From Nipponacmea schrenckii (Eukaryota; Mollusca; Gastropoda; Lottiidae): a stretch of 64,000 nucleotides of DNA. Within the stretch, counting starts at the first letter, position 1; the number at the start of each line of letters is the position of its first letter. The DNA lies in the NCBI GenBank assembly GCA_030562195.1, contig JAUJPP010000003.1, positions 39,252,602-39,316,601 on the forward strand, written 5' to 3'. Positions 1 through 11,905 of the stretch are shown here, piece after piece. The notes beneath the pieces are model-generated. The model was not told the origin of the DNA. It was given only the letters and a program-made list of their open reading frames with translations, and ran no database searches. A program made the translations under genes and the position numbers.

Positions 1-339
1 ACAAAATGTCAGAGTAATTTCTTGTTTCAACAAAAAACTTTACTCTATAATTGTTCTTAATATGTCGATAGGGCTATAAATACCTACATTAAATATAATA
101 TACATACGTAAATACTGTTACATTTCAAAGAAAGAAAGTCAAATGGAGACGGGAAACACAATATGCAACCCCACAACTATTTCTAATCTTTGATATCTTA
201 TCTATTGTATAATTTCATCTGTGAAGAAGTTATAGCATATTGCTTACACCATTCCAACCAACCATAATATTTCTATACATACAAACAATGGAAAAGATAA
301 TACTTGACTTGTTCCACCAAAACATTTCAGTGCAGAAGA
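1..339. other. Gene-free A+T-rich sequence
   Basis: I see no convincing coding exon, RNA gene or repeat unit here. The sequence is A+T-rich and stop-dense in all frames. Confidence 0.5.
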
Positions 340-612
340 TTAGGACGTAAAACTCCATTCATTTCATTTACCAAAACATTTCAAGCAAAATGATGGTTTA
401 TGAATGTACGTGTTATTTTTGAAAATCCCCTTTCTCCATCCCTTTTAGAATTTTTCATGCCAATTTTTTAACAAGTTTTTGGTCTAGATTTAGAATTGCA
501 GTCAAATCAAATCATCCAACAGATCCAGATCCCCCGAAATCTAAAAATAGTGGTTCTGTGCACAGTGACAGTCAAGCGTTGATGTTGATAAAATGTAGTG
601 GTCTACTATCTC
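340..612 (+). repeat. Dispersed repeat R1, copy 1
   Basis: This stretch resembles 27300-27590 (same strand) and 5935-6120 (opposite strand). Shared landmarks are a block reading GTGACAGTCAAGCG followed by GATGTTGATAAAATGT, and an upstream block with TTTTTGAAAATC and CTTTCTCC. The copies are clearly diverged, so this is an old dispersed element of unknown class. No coding capacity is visible. Confidence 0.6.
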
Positions 613-615
613 AAG

Positions 616-728
616 ATTGGCTTGGTCATCATAAAGCATATTGTCCAGAAAGTTTGTTACTACAGCCAGGCTTTCCTGTGACATATTGTAGAGTTTTCAA
701 AGAGATTTCTGAGAAATTTATGACTTGA
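616..728 (+). CDS. Possible last exon with the C-terminal half of a MYND zinc finger
   Basis: After an acceptor-like CTATCTCAAG an open stretch reads (D)WLGHHKAYC and then about 27 more residues before a TGA at 726-728. The W-x2-H-x3-C spacing is what the second half of a MYND finger looks like (DW..H...C); MYND fingers bind proline-rich partners in nuclear or cytosolic regulators. If the exon is real, the first zinc-binding half lies in an upstream exon that I cannot find in 1-600, so the gene would enter from outside the window. It begins directly after repeat R1. The match is short and could be chance; the exon is too small for homology to be certain by eye. Confidence 0.3.
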
Positions 729-2648
729 AAACAGAAAGCAAATGAATTAGTGGGATCGGTCTGGCTTATCCGTTTGTCCTGTGTTTCTGTCTAGGATCAA
801 GCTCATTAACTTCTAACATGAAAAGATAGATTTTGTTCAGACAGAGATACAGAGTTCTCTTACTTTTAGGACTTAGGTATATATTGATTTACCATAAAGA
901 ATTCACTAATTTTTCATAGCTCTTTAAGAAAAGATTGTATTTCACATCCTTTTTCATTTTGATTTCAATATGAGAATATAGATTTTGTGTAGGAAAGGTT
1001 TTATTATTCACTTCAAATTTCTCAGTCGTGCGTTATTGAAAGTAATATGAATCTTTGCCTCGAACAATACATAAACCATCTGAAACTGTCTAAAACATCT
1101 CTTAAAATGTCAATATCAACATTTACTTGAATAAGTAATAAGATTTCTGTTCTAGAAGCTTGGATATTACTTTCTTTCTATTCCTCTGATAATATTATAG
1201 TTTTGTAACAAAATGAAAATTGAGGTTAACACGAATTGTCGTATAGGCCACAGCTCTTTCTGTTCACGAACTCCTTACACTCGCAGATAATTTTATGTGT
1301 TTTTTTTTATGCAATTTTCATAACTATTTAGTCTGAGTTAAAAACCCCTTTTAGGTACTGATGGGTTTTACTCGGATTACAGTTTTCAACACTATAAGTA
1401 TATCGTTAGAAATAAGTTTCATCTAAATGTTCAAATTTGACAGACGTTTCTTATAACAAGTCGTTCATATTGAAAATAACTAACAATAAATATAATGTTC
1501 CGAATTTTCTCACGTACATAAAACTACCTGCAATGTCTGTTATGTTATTGGGATGGATGACAGACGGGGTGATCATCTTTATAAAACACAACTCAGAAAC
1601 ATTAACATCTGTGTATATATATAGGTATTTACAATACCAGGATACACTTCTAATAATAGTCACTCATCCATGCCAAAAATATAAAAAAATAAAATTGAAT
1701 GGATCAGATTACATAGAATATCTTAACATTGTAGTTATAAGGTCTGTAGCACAACGAAGACTCCATAATAATTGTCACATCCGAACAACCTGAATAATTT
1801 ACACCTGCATAACCGATAGTGTAAACTGAGTTTTTCTTCAGCTACCTTGCTCCTCAATTGGATTTAGCTTTACAATATTTGCTCCAGTATATGGGACATA
1901 GCTGTTTTAATATTTGCTGCCATTTTATTACATTAATAAGTTCCGTTAAACTATTTAAAGTTATTTACCATCCTATTACTACACCCCACTCAAAAAAGGC
2001 ATTCTTCATAATTGCATTATCGGATTCCGAGACAATTACTACAATACGACAAATCAAATACGACTAAGTACGACCAATTTTTTCTGTTTGGTGAAAGGAA
2101 CAGAAATGGGCAGTGCGCGCCGAGAAACAGTTTGCTTTTACACTATGAAGACTATTCTTTCAAAATGACATTTGTTATATATGCATGTATACCATGATAA
2201 ACTTAACAGTACGATATTATGTATAGCATGATGGCAATAACACCCTGTCACCTATCCTTTTAAAACAGTTTAGGTTTTGTCAAGTAGATATATAGATGTT
2301 AAAACATAATTGTTTTGAAATTTGAAGATTTTGATCATGAAATGTTTCCATACTATATTAAATCATGTCCTATTTAAAGCTATAAAAAAGTTGTATATCT
2401 AAGGAAGGCGATAAAACGTTTATGACAATGATGGCAGGTTTATAATCCAAACAGAAAATTGAAATAAGAAAATATCAAAACCCTGGACTATTAACAATGA
2501 TTATAAGATCTGTAAAAATCAATATTATAATACTGTTCAAGAATACATGGCCAACTAAAATATAGTAAAGTGGTATAAGGTTCATTGTCATTGGGGAAAT
2601 AAACATTTTTACGAAATCAAATTCTTCAGAATTATCTGTAGCACTCTT
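729..2648. other. Gene-free stretch
   Basis: The open reading frames here (for example 1437-1793) are A+T-rich and lack recognisable domains, convincing splice sites or codon bias. I see no RNA gene. The longest frame gives 118 residues of low-complexity composition and is probably chance. Confidence 0.5.
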
Positions 2649-3328
2649 GGGCTTCTCCAATAGTTTCAAACGAAGAATAGGTTTCCATATACAAGAAGTG
2701 AAATGTTTCCCAAGACAACTAAGGAGGGTGATTCCTCTATAATTATCGGCATGGTGAACACTACAAGGGCTTTATAGTACCCATACACCAGTCATTTGGT
2801 ACTTTACCTGTATTTAAGATAACGTTAAATAGTGTTACTATTATTTCAATAATCTGAATTGGACTATTTTTGATATATTCGTTTATTACGCAATCGATTC
2901 CACACGCTTTATTATTTTTCAATTTAGAAATTGCACGTTTAATTTCGTCACATGAGAAGTTTTTGTTTAGATCTTCGTTAATTGAATGGCCAATCAATCG
3001 TGGATCTATTGCTTTGATTTTTTTATTAGAGTGTACCCCACCCAATAATTTAAAATTATTTTCAAAATCAATAACTGAGAGATTAGATACTATAGGTTTC
3101 GTCTTAGAAGCACTTTTAAGAATTTTCCAGTATTCTTTAGGTTCATGAATTTTCAATTTCTTCAGATCTAGGTTCAATTTCTTAAAGTATATTCATTTTT
3201 AGCTTCTTGAGATTTATTATTTTTGAGCGTTCTTTTTCTGGTTAGGTACGAGCGTCGTGCTAGAAAGCAGCTTTATTGAACCAAATCTGGGCTTCTCCAA
3301 TAGTTTCAAACGAAGAATAGGTTCCCAT
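2649..3328 (-). mobile_element. LINE (non-LTR) fragment between 40-bp direct repeats
   Basis: Positions 2649-2688 and 3289-3328 are the same 40-bp sequence with one mismatch (it begins GGGCTTCTCCAATAG). Between them lies a minus-strand piece of non-LTR reverse transcriptase. The flanking repeat looks like a long target-site duplication. The inserted piece is internal to the RT, with neither 5' end nor 3' tail, which is odd for simple target-primed insertion. It may be doubly truncated, or the product of template switching or break repair. Confidence 0.6.
2692..3180 (-). pseudogene. Non-LTR retrotransposon reverse transcriptase, N-terminal part, broken
   Basis: An open frame of 138 residues (3177 down to 2761) shows the entry blocks of a non-LTR reverse transcriptase: an I-x-K-L-K-N-N-K-A-x-G-x-D block followed by E-Y-I-K, LFNVILNTGKVPNDW and a G-x-I-K-P block. 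The next RT block (DNYRGITLLSCLGK) follows in a different frame at about 2692-2755, so a frameshift separates them. The catalytic Y-x-D-D block is missing. The family is jockey/CR1/RTE-like, but I cannot say which. It is non-functional. Confidence 0.75.
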
Positions 3329-3592
3329 TAACGTAACTTCGAAACAATGGTCGCTTTTTAAAAATAAAATTGAGACTCACGAGTATTCTTTGTGCACAAG
3401 CGATGATTGTTTTCATCTTGGTAAGTAATTACAGTAAATTTTTGGGTGCGAAATCGTATAACTGTTAACGAATTTAAGACAAATGTTCAGAAATATTTGG
3501 AAGCCATCATTATACATTTTGAAATAATGTATAGAATATAAGTATGAAAATGAACGAATGCTACCTGGACCAAGTCTCTGAAGACCGTTTAC

Positions 3593-3812
3593 CTGGTAGT
3601 TGTAACATCTCGCTATATTTTTTCAAATTTATATACACAATATTTCCACCAAATGCCTCTAAAACTGTATAATTAAATAGACTGGAAATATTTCTCATAA
3701 AGAAAAAAGTGTCAAGAACACTCAGTCCAACAGCCTGGATTCCTCGAATTTTTTTTACAAGTTCCACTTTTAAGCTAATGCAGTGGTTATCTGTTATCAA
3801 TTTCACAATGGC
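3593..3812 (-). CDS. Possible internal exon of unknown gene
   Basis: A 220-nt open block on the minus strand is bounded by an acceptor-like ATAATTAG at its start and a donor-like CCAG/GTAAACGG at its end. It encodes about 73 residues with mixed, non-repetitive composition, including blocks such as GLSVLDTFFFMRN and LFNYTVLEAFGG. The length, hydrophobic pattern and fit to splice signals are better than for surrounding chance frames. I do not recognise the family; a membrane segment of a chemoreceptor-like protein is possible but unproven. No partner exon was identified nearby. Confidence 0.25.
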
Positions 3813-5934
3813 CTAATTATCATTGCAATAAAAAAAATGTCCAGGTCCAATTCCCTACCTTCACAATGCTATTGGGCTTTTAATTATTTCATAAAGAAAA
3901 TAATCATTGTAATTAGGGCTAATTATCCATTCCTCGTTACATCTTATTAGATATATATTATTACAGAGGGAGTGATTAATAAATTATATAATATATTATA
4001 ACAGTGTTGACAGAATACATGATATTTGCAAATTGTGGCTGTCTATACAAGCATCCAAATCCTCAAAATTGACCTTAATAATAATAATAAACTCTTTATT
4101 TTACATGGGTCAGAATTAGGCCCAATACACAAGGACATTTGGGCAGGAGGAAAGATTTTGTATTCAAATTCACCGGACAGTTTGGTATCTTTATCCTTAA
4201 TTTGTCGACGCCATCGTGATTCAAACAATCCGTTCTGAAAACAATATGTAACACAAGCAAGGCTTGAGGAACGTCAAAAAATGTTCGATATCCTATTATT
4301 GACTTACAAATCATCACAAGGGTTCGAAATATCACAAACACAATCGCTTCAATATATTAGGCATTTCTCATCCTTATTTACCAGGTTGCAAGAAGCAGAC
4401 TCTTTATTACGATTACTAATATTGAAGTTTCCACTTCGCAATCGCTAGTTGGTCAAATCATATTCCATAAGGACCTAAAAAGACCTATGAACCTCGGGCA
4501 TTGTTCTTGAAAACTAAACTTTCGATCATTTTTTAGTACCAAATAACTGATTGGTCAATCACAAACATTGATTTTAATTTCAGTTTTTATTTGACGTCAG
4601 TTTTCCGGAATAAGATCTCTGTTGAAACAGGCTAAAATTTAACTCCACGGACGATGATTCATTGGGCCTACATAGTTTGTTTTTGTTTTTTGTCGGTGAA
4701 TCAGATATAGTTGATCTGATAAAGACGTTTAAACTGCTAGTTAAACGTTCATACAATACCTGATCTAGGTTGCATTCATTCATGATCAAACTTACTTATA
4801 TTCTATAGGTGACTATTTAGTAGAAATTTAAAAATATAAATTAATATCAAGTACCATCAGGTGTATATCTATAAGCGGCAATGACCTTTTGGTTAATAAA
4901 CTTGAAACAAAATTGATTAAGTTGAGTATAGCTTTGAAGACCCAATTATTTTTAACAGAAAACTGATTTAACTTTTGAAAAAATCTATGATTACAACGAA
5001 TATAATATAAACACGTCAACATTTTGGAGTCATAGAGAAGTCTTTTAATACCAAACATTCCGCAAAACGAAAATGTACTTACCACATCAATACCATTCAA
5101 GTTTTTGTATTTATATGTATGTTGTTTTGTAAAGTCCAACACCACAGTGTCTAATATATACAGTCTCAAGACTTAACTCAATATTGATTTGTTGCCAAAC
5201 CTCGAAGACTCTTAGAATATTTTAGTTGATGTAGCACCTATCGCACATAAAGCTTGTCACTTCCTGTAAAAACTGTACAAGTAAATCCCCACGAAGCCTC
5301 TTTGAAGGTCAATATGTTTAAGACCAATTATCTCGCTATCATACGTCAAAATTGGTCCAATTTACAATTTTACATAATTGACATACTGTACAGGCATATA
5401 CTTGTTAGTCTCACGTTTGTTCATTTGGAAGGTATTTTAACAACCCATATGAGAAATAAAATGTATATTTTCATTCTAATTCCTGTTTGAACTAATGATA
5501 ATGACGTGTTCAATGAAATATACGTTGTCTTATTACCTGAGGCGTCGGTTTTTTAATTCAGAACCACACCATTTTTTAAGAGCCCAGCAGTGTCAAATTG
5601 AGAGTTGGAAGCTCTTAATTTGCTTCTCGGAGCTGGCTGTCAGATGGAGGAATGCCATATAGCTATTTATTTTATCGTTTCTCGATGATAATGTACAATC
5701 TTTGAACCAGTCCAAACACAAATAGCATGAATACTTAGTTTTCTTACGACAGAAAATATAGTCTTTTTAAATACAATATGTATATAAAGACGACTAGAAG
5801 TTAAAGAGACATCTTATTTCTGATCTTGCCTTAACAAGTAAATCTCGTTGAAAAACAATACTTGGTTTCTGTACAATATGTCCATGTCATGACCATGAAA
5901 ACCATGAGATAGTCAAACTTAAAGAAGATCAACA
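3813..5934. other. Gene-free stretch
   Basis: It holds A+T-rich sequence with short chance frames. At 4076-4105 a (TAA)n run leads into AACTCTTTATTTTAC, which looks like the tail of a short interspersed element. No supported gene or RNA gene is seen. Confidence 0.45.
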
Positions 5935-6120
5935 CATTTTATCAACATCAACGCTTGACTGTCACTTTGCACAAAAGCACTGTTTAAAAAAAATAACCTT
6001 TCCGCCTATCTCTTATAATCTCACAAATCTGAAAAAAAATTCAATGCAAAATCCCAAAGTGAAGGGAAAGCGACGATTTCTAAAAATAGCTCGGACAATC
6101 TATACAATCATTACCATTAA
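5935..6120 (-). repeat. Dispersed repeat R1, copy 2 (inverted)
   Basis: Read on the minus strand, this stretch carries the R1 landmarks in order: a TTAGAAATCGTCGC-like block, TTTTGCATT, GGCGGAAAGGTTAT, GTGACAGTCAAGCG and GATGTTGATAAAATGT. It matches 340-612 and 27300-27590. No coding sequence is visible. Confidence 0.6.
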
Positions 6121-6709
6121 GTGTTTTCCTGGACAGATTCTAGATGAGATGATGCCCTAGGATCGCAAAAAGCATTTCAATAAAGGATCATGCAAGGGAC
6201 ACAATAACAGTTTATAAAATAAATTCAGACAAGACGAATCGAATCTGATAAAATTATTCATTCGCTACCTGGCATCAACACTCAAATCTAAACCAAAAAT
6301 AGTCATCAAAAGATACTAAAAGTGAAAGAGAGATGAGATTACCAAAATATGAGACAGATTACATTCGTAAACATCAATAGCATAAAAATATTTTCATGGG
6401 TCCAAATGAAAGAATTGCACGTTTTCATTAATTCGCAGACTCCCTCAAAGATCATCGCGCGAATTCAAGAACACGAAAAAATACAACTTTACCATAATTT
6501 TGTTTAAAACAATTAATGCACCAATGATTTGAAAACTCGCATTTGCAGTAAATTGTTGTTTTCGATCTGTTCGAATTGTCGAGAGAAGATGGGTCAATAG
6601 AAACAACGGATTTACTAAGTTGTTTTCAACTGTCAGATTACAATAACCATCGATATCTGGGTCGATGCTTTATCAGCTCTACTGAACGAGTTCATAAAAC
6701 ATGATATTT
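6121..6709. other. Gene-free stretch
   Basis: I see no coding exon or structured RNA. The sequence is A+T-rich with no obvious internal repeat. Confidence 0.45.
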
Positions 6710-7110
6710 CACAGTTTTTTCCCCAACCAAAATATCAGCGATTTTCAATTTGAAAATTCGGGTCGAACTTCAAAACCTTTTTTGTCGAAAAAGTGAAAAA
6801 ATAAGTTTCTGCCTGAAAAAGACGTAGCAATGGATTATCTTTCTTTTTATGAAAAAAAAATTGTCGATAGGATCAGAACTCGCCCCATCACCATCAGCCT
6901 AGACAGATAAAAAAATTGCCATTTTTCAAAATAGGGCCAAGCAGAGTCTTCATCACTGACTGTCCAGTCACAAGTTTGGCATGAAAATAGCATTATATGG
7001 GAATTTTTGGGATATTCACAGGTCTGAATGTACTGTTTGGTTAGGGATCTGTCAATTCCATTAAAAAAAGGTACAATTTTCTGGGGGAGTAAAATTTCAA
7101 TGGAATATTC
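6710..7110 (+). repeat. Dispersed repeat R2 joined to a foldback-family fragment
   Basis: 6710-6890 matches 26630-26820 and 26990-27145 (shared TTTTTCCCCAACCAAAAT, AAAATTCGGG, GAACTTCAAAACC and GCCTGAAAAAGACGTAG). 6890-7090 resembles the inner part of the foldback element at 63185-63400 (shared GGCATGAAAATA, ATTCACAGGTCTGAA and GTCAATTCCAT-like blocks). The two families therefore abut here, either as a composite element or as one insertion inside another. Confidence 0.6.
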
Positions 7111-8019
7111 CTATGCCTTGTCGGATTATTTGCACAGGGTCTTCGTTTTTCATCTCGTGGGGTTTTCCTTTTAAACCTTTTTACGTCCGTATTTATGTTT
7201 CACCCTGTAGGGAAAGGAGGGTTGATGGATTTTGCTTTTTTTCTGGGGAAATTGGCGTATTGACATGCTTAACCTTGGAGTGAAATTTCAATAGAATATT
7301 CCTAGACTAGAGGGACATAACTCTTGTCAGTTGTAAGCAATTTTTTTAACTCGTATGTTTTAAAGATTTATATATTTGTATCATCATTTGTGCATGGGTT
7401 TTTTTTTCCATTCCAGATATATTACAGGTCCAAATTATATAGTCACTTGCAGTGGAACAACAGATTAAAAAATATTTCGTTTCATGTGTAACAAATGACG
7501 CCATTAAAGATTTTATCAGAAACCTGTGCTTCGTTTTTATAAGCAGTTGTGCACCATGCGGCGAGTTGGGCAATGCGGCAAAACGAACCCATCGCTTAAT
7601 CAAATATCTTTTTGTTGAAATTAATTAAAATGAATCATTGCGGTGAGATTTTTATTTATCAAGAAATCATTTTTCATAATTAAACGTTAAATATAACCAT
7701 TTTCATTAATATTTTTAAAATTCTCTACTGTAACATAAACACATTTTTAGGGCCCTATTCTTGTAAACAACAAATCACCTGAACACTAAGATCAACTTTT
7801 TCCTTTGAATATTAAATATCATCAAACATTATAAATCAAGTCAAAAATTTTGCAGAGAGTAAAGATTCATGTCCAAGGTCTAATAGGAAAATCTACACAC
7901 AACTAACCTGTTTTGATGTATGTAGGAATTGTATCATTTTAGTCTACATCTTAAACTTAATGTCTGAAGGCGTTTTTTCATGTCCATAGGAGATAATATT
8001 TACTGAGTAGACTTAATGC
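7111..8019. other. Gene-free stretch
   Basis: The longest frame (7346-7603, minus, 85 residues) has no recognisable domain. The block at 7083-7115 with TGGAATATTCCTA recurs in weaker form at 7285-7305, suggesting an eroded repeat. Nothing else is supported. Confidence 0.4.
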
Positions 8020-8470
8020 TACCCGATAAGGTAGTTCCGATGCTTGATTTGTATCCAATAACTGAGTCCGAAATATAGTCAACACCTCAAGGAGTCAATC
8101 CTATCCCCAGTTATGGAGAAATATATAAATATATGGAGGCTATTTTTTTGGTGTTTTAACCCATAAATTTACCAATTTACAAACAAAAACTTACTGGTAA
8201 TATTCTTTTAAATGAATGCTATCCAGTAAGTTATTGATGTGTACCCGATAGGAAAGTCCTGAAGTGTATATACTCAACACGCCAAGGATCAATGCTACCT
8301 AATAATTGTGTCTGGAATATCTACTCAATTATATGTAGACTATATGCTACCCAATAAGTAATTTTTTGATATCTACCCAACAACTAAGTCCGGAAGTGTA
8401 TATATTCAAAATTCCAAGGACTCAATGCTACCCAATAATTGTATCCGAAATATATATATATTTTAGACAT
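8020..8470 (+). repeat. Degenerate minisatellite with irregular long units
   Basis: Blocks such as AATGCTACCCAATAA, AAGTCCGGAAGTGTATATA and CCAAGGACTCAATGCTACC recur several times in the same order with substitutions and indels. The period is irregular, at roughly 100-140 bp. The array is old and non-coding. Confidence 0.6.
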
Positions 8471-8989
8471 GTGTACCAAATTTTAATGTAGGTAGGTCCG
8501 TTTACATTTTGTTGTGGACACGATAGAGAGCTGGTTTCTTGATGGATCAATTGAAAGGTCAATTTACGGGACCTCCTTTACCTAATACTTCATTACTCAT
8601 ATAGATCACTTGTAACATTGAACAGAAATGGTTTACTAGAATTCTAGAACACTGCTGAATCAATGGATTCTTGGGTTTTTTGCTCACTTAGCTTTGAATA
8701 AACAAGGAGTAAATGGTTTAGTGCTATCATTGTTAAAAACCTTGGCCGTATTTGGTATTGAGCAAAGATCGTTCATTGTAAATTCATAAGAAGGCGGAAA
8801 AAATCTCAATTTTCAGAAAATAAAATATATCATTTTTTTTTCGTAGGTTGAACAATTGTTTACTTCAAATTGATTACTACCATGTACCAAAACCTTCAGA
8901 AATGCGTCCCTTGACTTATCTTTTAACTTAAAGCCTACCATTAATTGTTATACCGGTACACCAAAACTATTTTAAAAACTTACGTAAAT

Positions 8990-10460
8990 TTCATGGATCA
9001 TGAAGCCCCTTGTTAATACCGTAACTACCTTTATTAATCTTATCGCCAATTTAAATGATATATATTATAAAAGATAATTTGTAACCGAATGAAGGGAAGA
9101 TATTCAAGACATAAACCAAGTTCCCAGTCCTGTCTATTTCATTCTGAAAATTTAGTAGAGGACTTCTGAAAACAGCATGATGATAATAATTTGTCATTAT
9201 TGATTGTCCTAGATATCCTTAGATAACAAGATCCGGAGCTGGATGACTTAGCTTCTATGCCTCTTTGGGCTTCTTTATTGTTATTTTATGATCCTTATAG
9301 ACTGTCCTAGGTGTCGTAGACTAAGACCTAGTCCACACACCTGCCTGGTTTAATCTCAACCAGGCTCAACTTTTTCCTTCGTGATCAATGATCAAAAGTT
9401 ACTTTCAAGTTTTCCAAAAATAAACCTGTCATTAGATTTTTTGGTATTTGTATCTAAAATATATTACCAATATACAAATAAACTGATTTATTGCCTTGAT
9501 TTTAGACATTTGTTTGGATGTGAGATCAATAATCTCAATAAATGGTGAGGAGGGGATCTAAATTTTAACTTTATAATGTAATTTCATTTGTTGCAAAATA
9601 CATGTAAAAAAAACTGGATTCGTAGACATTCCTTAACTTTTCTATCTTCTACCTGTGTTTGAATGAAATAAAAGTTAATAATAATGAGAAAGACAGTATC
9701 TTTACGCTAGAAATTGTGACAGACTAGAATCAGTCCTCAGATGTTCCTTTATACAACAACGATAAAGGTAAATATTATTACTTTGTCTTGTAAAACGGAA
9801 TCGATTTAAATTAATGTGTCTGAGACTAGATTTCTCTGAGAAACACCCTTTAAAGTACCAGAGGATCAAGTGTAGTGACTTTTATAATTTCATGAAGCAT
9901 TGCACAAAACCTTTTTTAATACAGTAGCAGCATTTATTGTTCAAACCGCCAAAATAAATGATACAATTCCAAAAAATAATATGTAACCAAATGAAGGGAA
10001 GACATTCAAGATATAAACCAAGTTGCCAGTCCTGTCTATTTCATTCTAAAAATTTAGTAAAGGACTTCTAATAACAACTTGGTGATTATAATTTTCAGAG
10101 GGATTAGATGGGGTCAACTATGATTTGAAGTAGCTCATAACTGCGTTAAAGGCAGAACTTTAAGGGTGATGTACAGCTTTTAGGACCGAGTCCTTGGTAG
10201 TAGAACCAGTTGCTTACTAGCAATAGACGATGTTGCTTACTTCAAAGATCAAGGCCAGGAGGTCTTATTGACCATCTCTAGATACCAAGATCCGGAGCTT
10301 GTTGACTTAGCTCCTATGCCTCTTTGGGCTTCTTTACTGTTATTTTATGATCCTTATAGACTGTCCTAGATATCGTAGACTAAGACCTAGTCCACACACC
10401 TGCCTGGTTTAATCTCTACCAGAATCTACTTTCTTCCCTTCGTGATCAATGATCAAAGGT
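8990..10460 (+). repeat. Tandem duplication of about 0.4-0.6 kb
   Basis: 8993-9410 and 9889-10460 are diverged copies. Both contain CATGAAGC, then AATGAAGGGAAGA, CCAGTCCTGTCTATTTCATT, AAGATCCGGAGCT, GCCTCTTTGGGCTTCTTTA and AAGACCTAGTCCACACACC in the same order. Copy 2 carries about 180 extra bases (about 10085-10265) that copy 1 lacks. Sequence between the copies (9411-9888) shows no gene. Confidence 0.75.
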
Positions 10461-11448
10461 ATATAATTGGTTATATTTATTTTTAAAACTTTGTTTTTCA
10501 GCAATGATGCTAATTAATAAGGTTTTTTGATTGGTTTTTTTATTGTGATTGTGTAATGCTTTCTCCTCAAGCTAAACGTCAACTACATCTAAACCTATTC
10601 AGTTCTAAAGGTATGATTCTTAGATACAGTCAGCTCAATAACATAAAATCTCTTTTTAAATCTGAAATAAATTGAAATTCTTCAAGACAAAATAAAAACC
10701 TTTGTTATATGTTGGAAATCAAAGGAGAAACTCTGTTGTATCCCAATTTCTACTTTTGTAAAATATAAACTATCCTCTTTATTTTCATTCCATTCTATCA
10801 CAGGGACGACAGAATGCAAGAAAATATGTCGTTAAAGTTAAATTAAAAAGGGTTAATATGTAAAAAAAAACCTAATATATTTCTTGAACATCCTACTTAA
10901 TTGTATCTACTTGATCAAAATTATTTTTTTTTAAAAGGGTTAATGATAAATGGAAAGTACTAATTCTTAATTACACGTTTATTACGCTCAAATCCTTTCA
11001 GTGGATTTCTTACGTCTAACAAAAACAGTACAGATTTAAGATGTTTACGTAAACTTTGAAATAATTACATTAACTATTAGATTTTTTAAGTTACAACTTT
11101 TAAATATGTTCAGGGACACATTTGGTTAGATTTCGACGTGAAGTTTTCATAAATTTGAGCCAAAGAAATAATTCGGCTTACAACATAAAAGAAAGGCCTT
11201 CAATGTTTTACACAGAAATGAACCATCTTACAAACCAGTATAATATAAAAACATTACACCAAATATTTTTTTAATTTATTTTCAAGAGCCAAATTGTAAG
11301 AATTCACAAACCCAGTCCATTTTAAAAGCAACAAGCACGGAGTTACTCATTTCTAATTTCTAGGAACCATTATTTAAGAGCTAAATTTAGAACTTTTATA
11401 CGGCAATTACATAAAATTAAATTTCAACTAATTCAAAACGGGAAATCC
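10461..11448. other. Gene-free stretch
   Basis: A+T-rich sequence with short poly-T and poly-A runs. No supported coding exon, RNA gene or repeat unit was seen. Confidence 0.45.
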
Positions 11449-11905
11449 TTGAAACTATGGTATCAACTGAGAAACTAAAGAGTCAACTGAGAAACAAAGG
11501 AGTTAAACTAGAAACGATGGTTTCAGCTGATAAACTATGATATTTACTTAGAAAACTATGGTATTAACTTCCACGATTACGATATTATCTCTAAAAACTA
11601 TGGTATTAACTTACAAAACTATGGTATTAACTTACAAATCTATGGTATTAACATGCAAAACTATGGTATTTACTTCTAAAACTATGGTATTTACTTCTAA
11701 AACTATGATATTTACTTCTAAAACTATGTTAGTTACTTAGAAAACTATGGTATGAACATGCAAAACTATGGTATTGACTTCAAAAACTATGATATTTACT
11801 TCTAAAACTATGTTAGTTACTTAGAAAACTATGGTATGAACATGCAAAACTATGGTATTGACTTCAAAAACTATGTTAGTTACTTAGAAAACTACGGTAT
11901 TGACT
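11449..11905 (+). repeat. 21-bp minisatellite
   Basis: About twenty units of roughly 21 bp, with a core of AACTATGGTATTAACTT and variants in which TTAACTTACAAA alternates with TTTACTTCTAAA. Because the period is divisible by three, one frame (11558-11740) reads as a seven-residue peptide repeat, but this is a by-product of the array. A larger block with GTTAGTTACTTAGAAAAC is repeated, giving some higher-order structure. Confidence 0.85.

Noticed and set aside
4320..4335. tRNA-like GGGTTCGAAAT block
   Set aside because: No matching acceptor stem, anticodon arm or A box at the expected distance.
11558..11740. Protein with seven-residue repeats (TMVLTYK-like)
   Set aside because: It is the translation of a 21-bp minisatellite; no start context, splice sites or homology support it.
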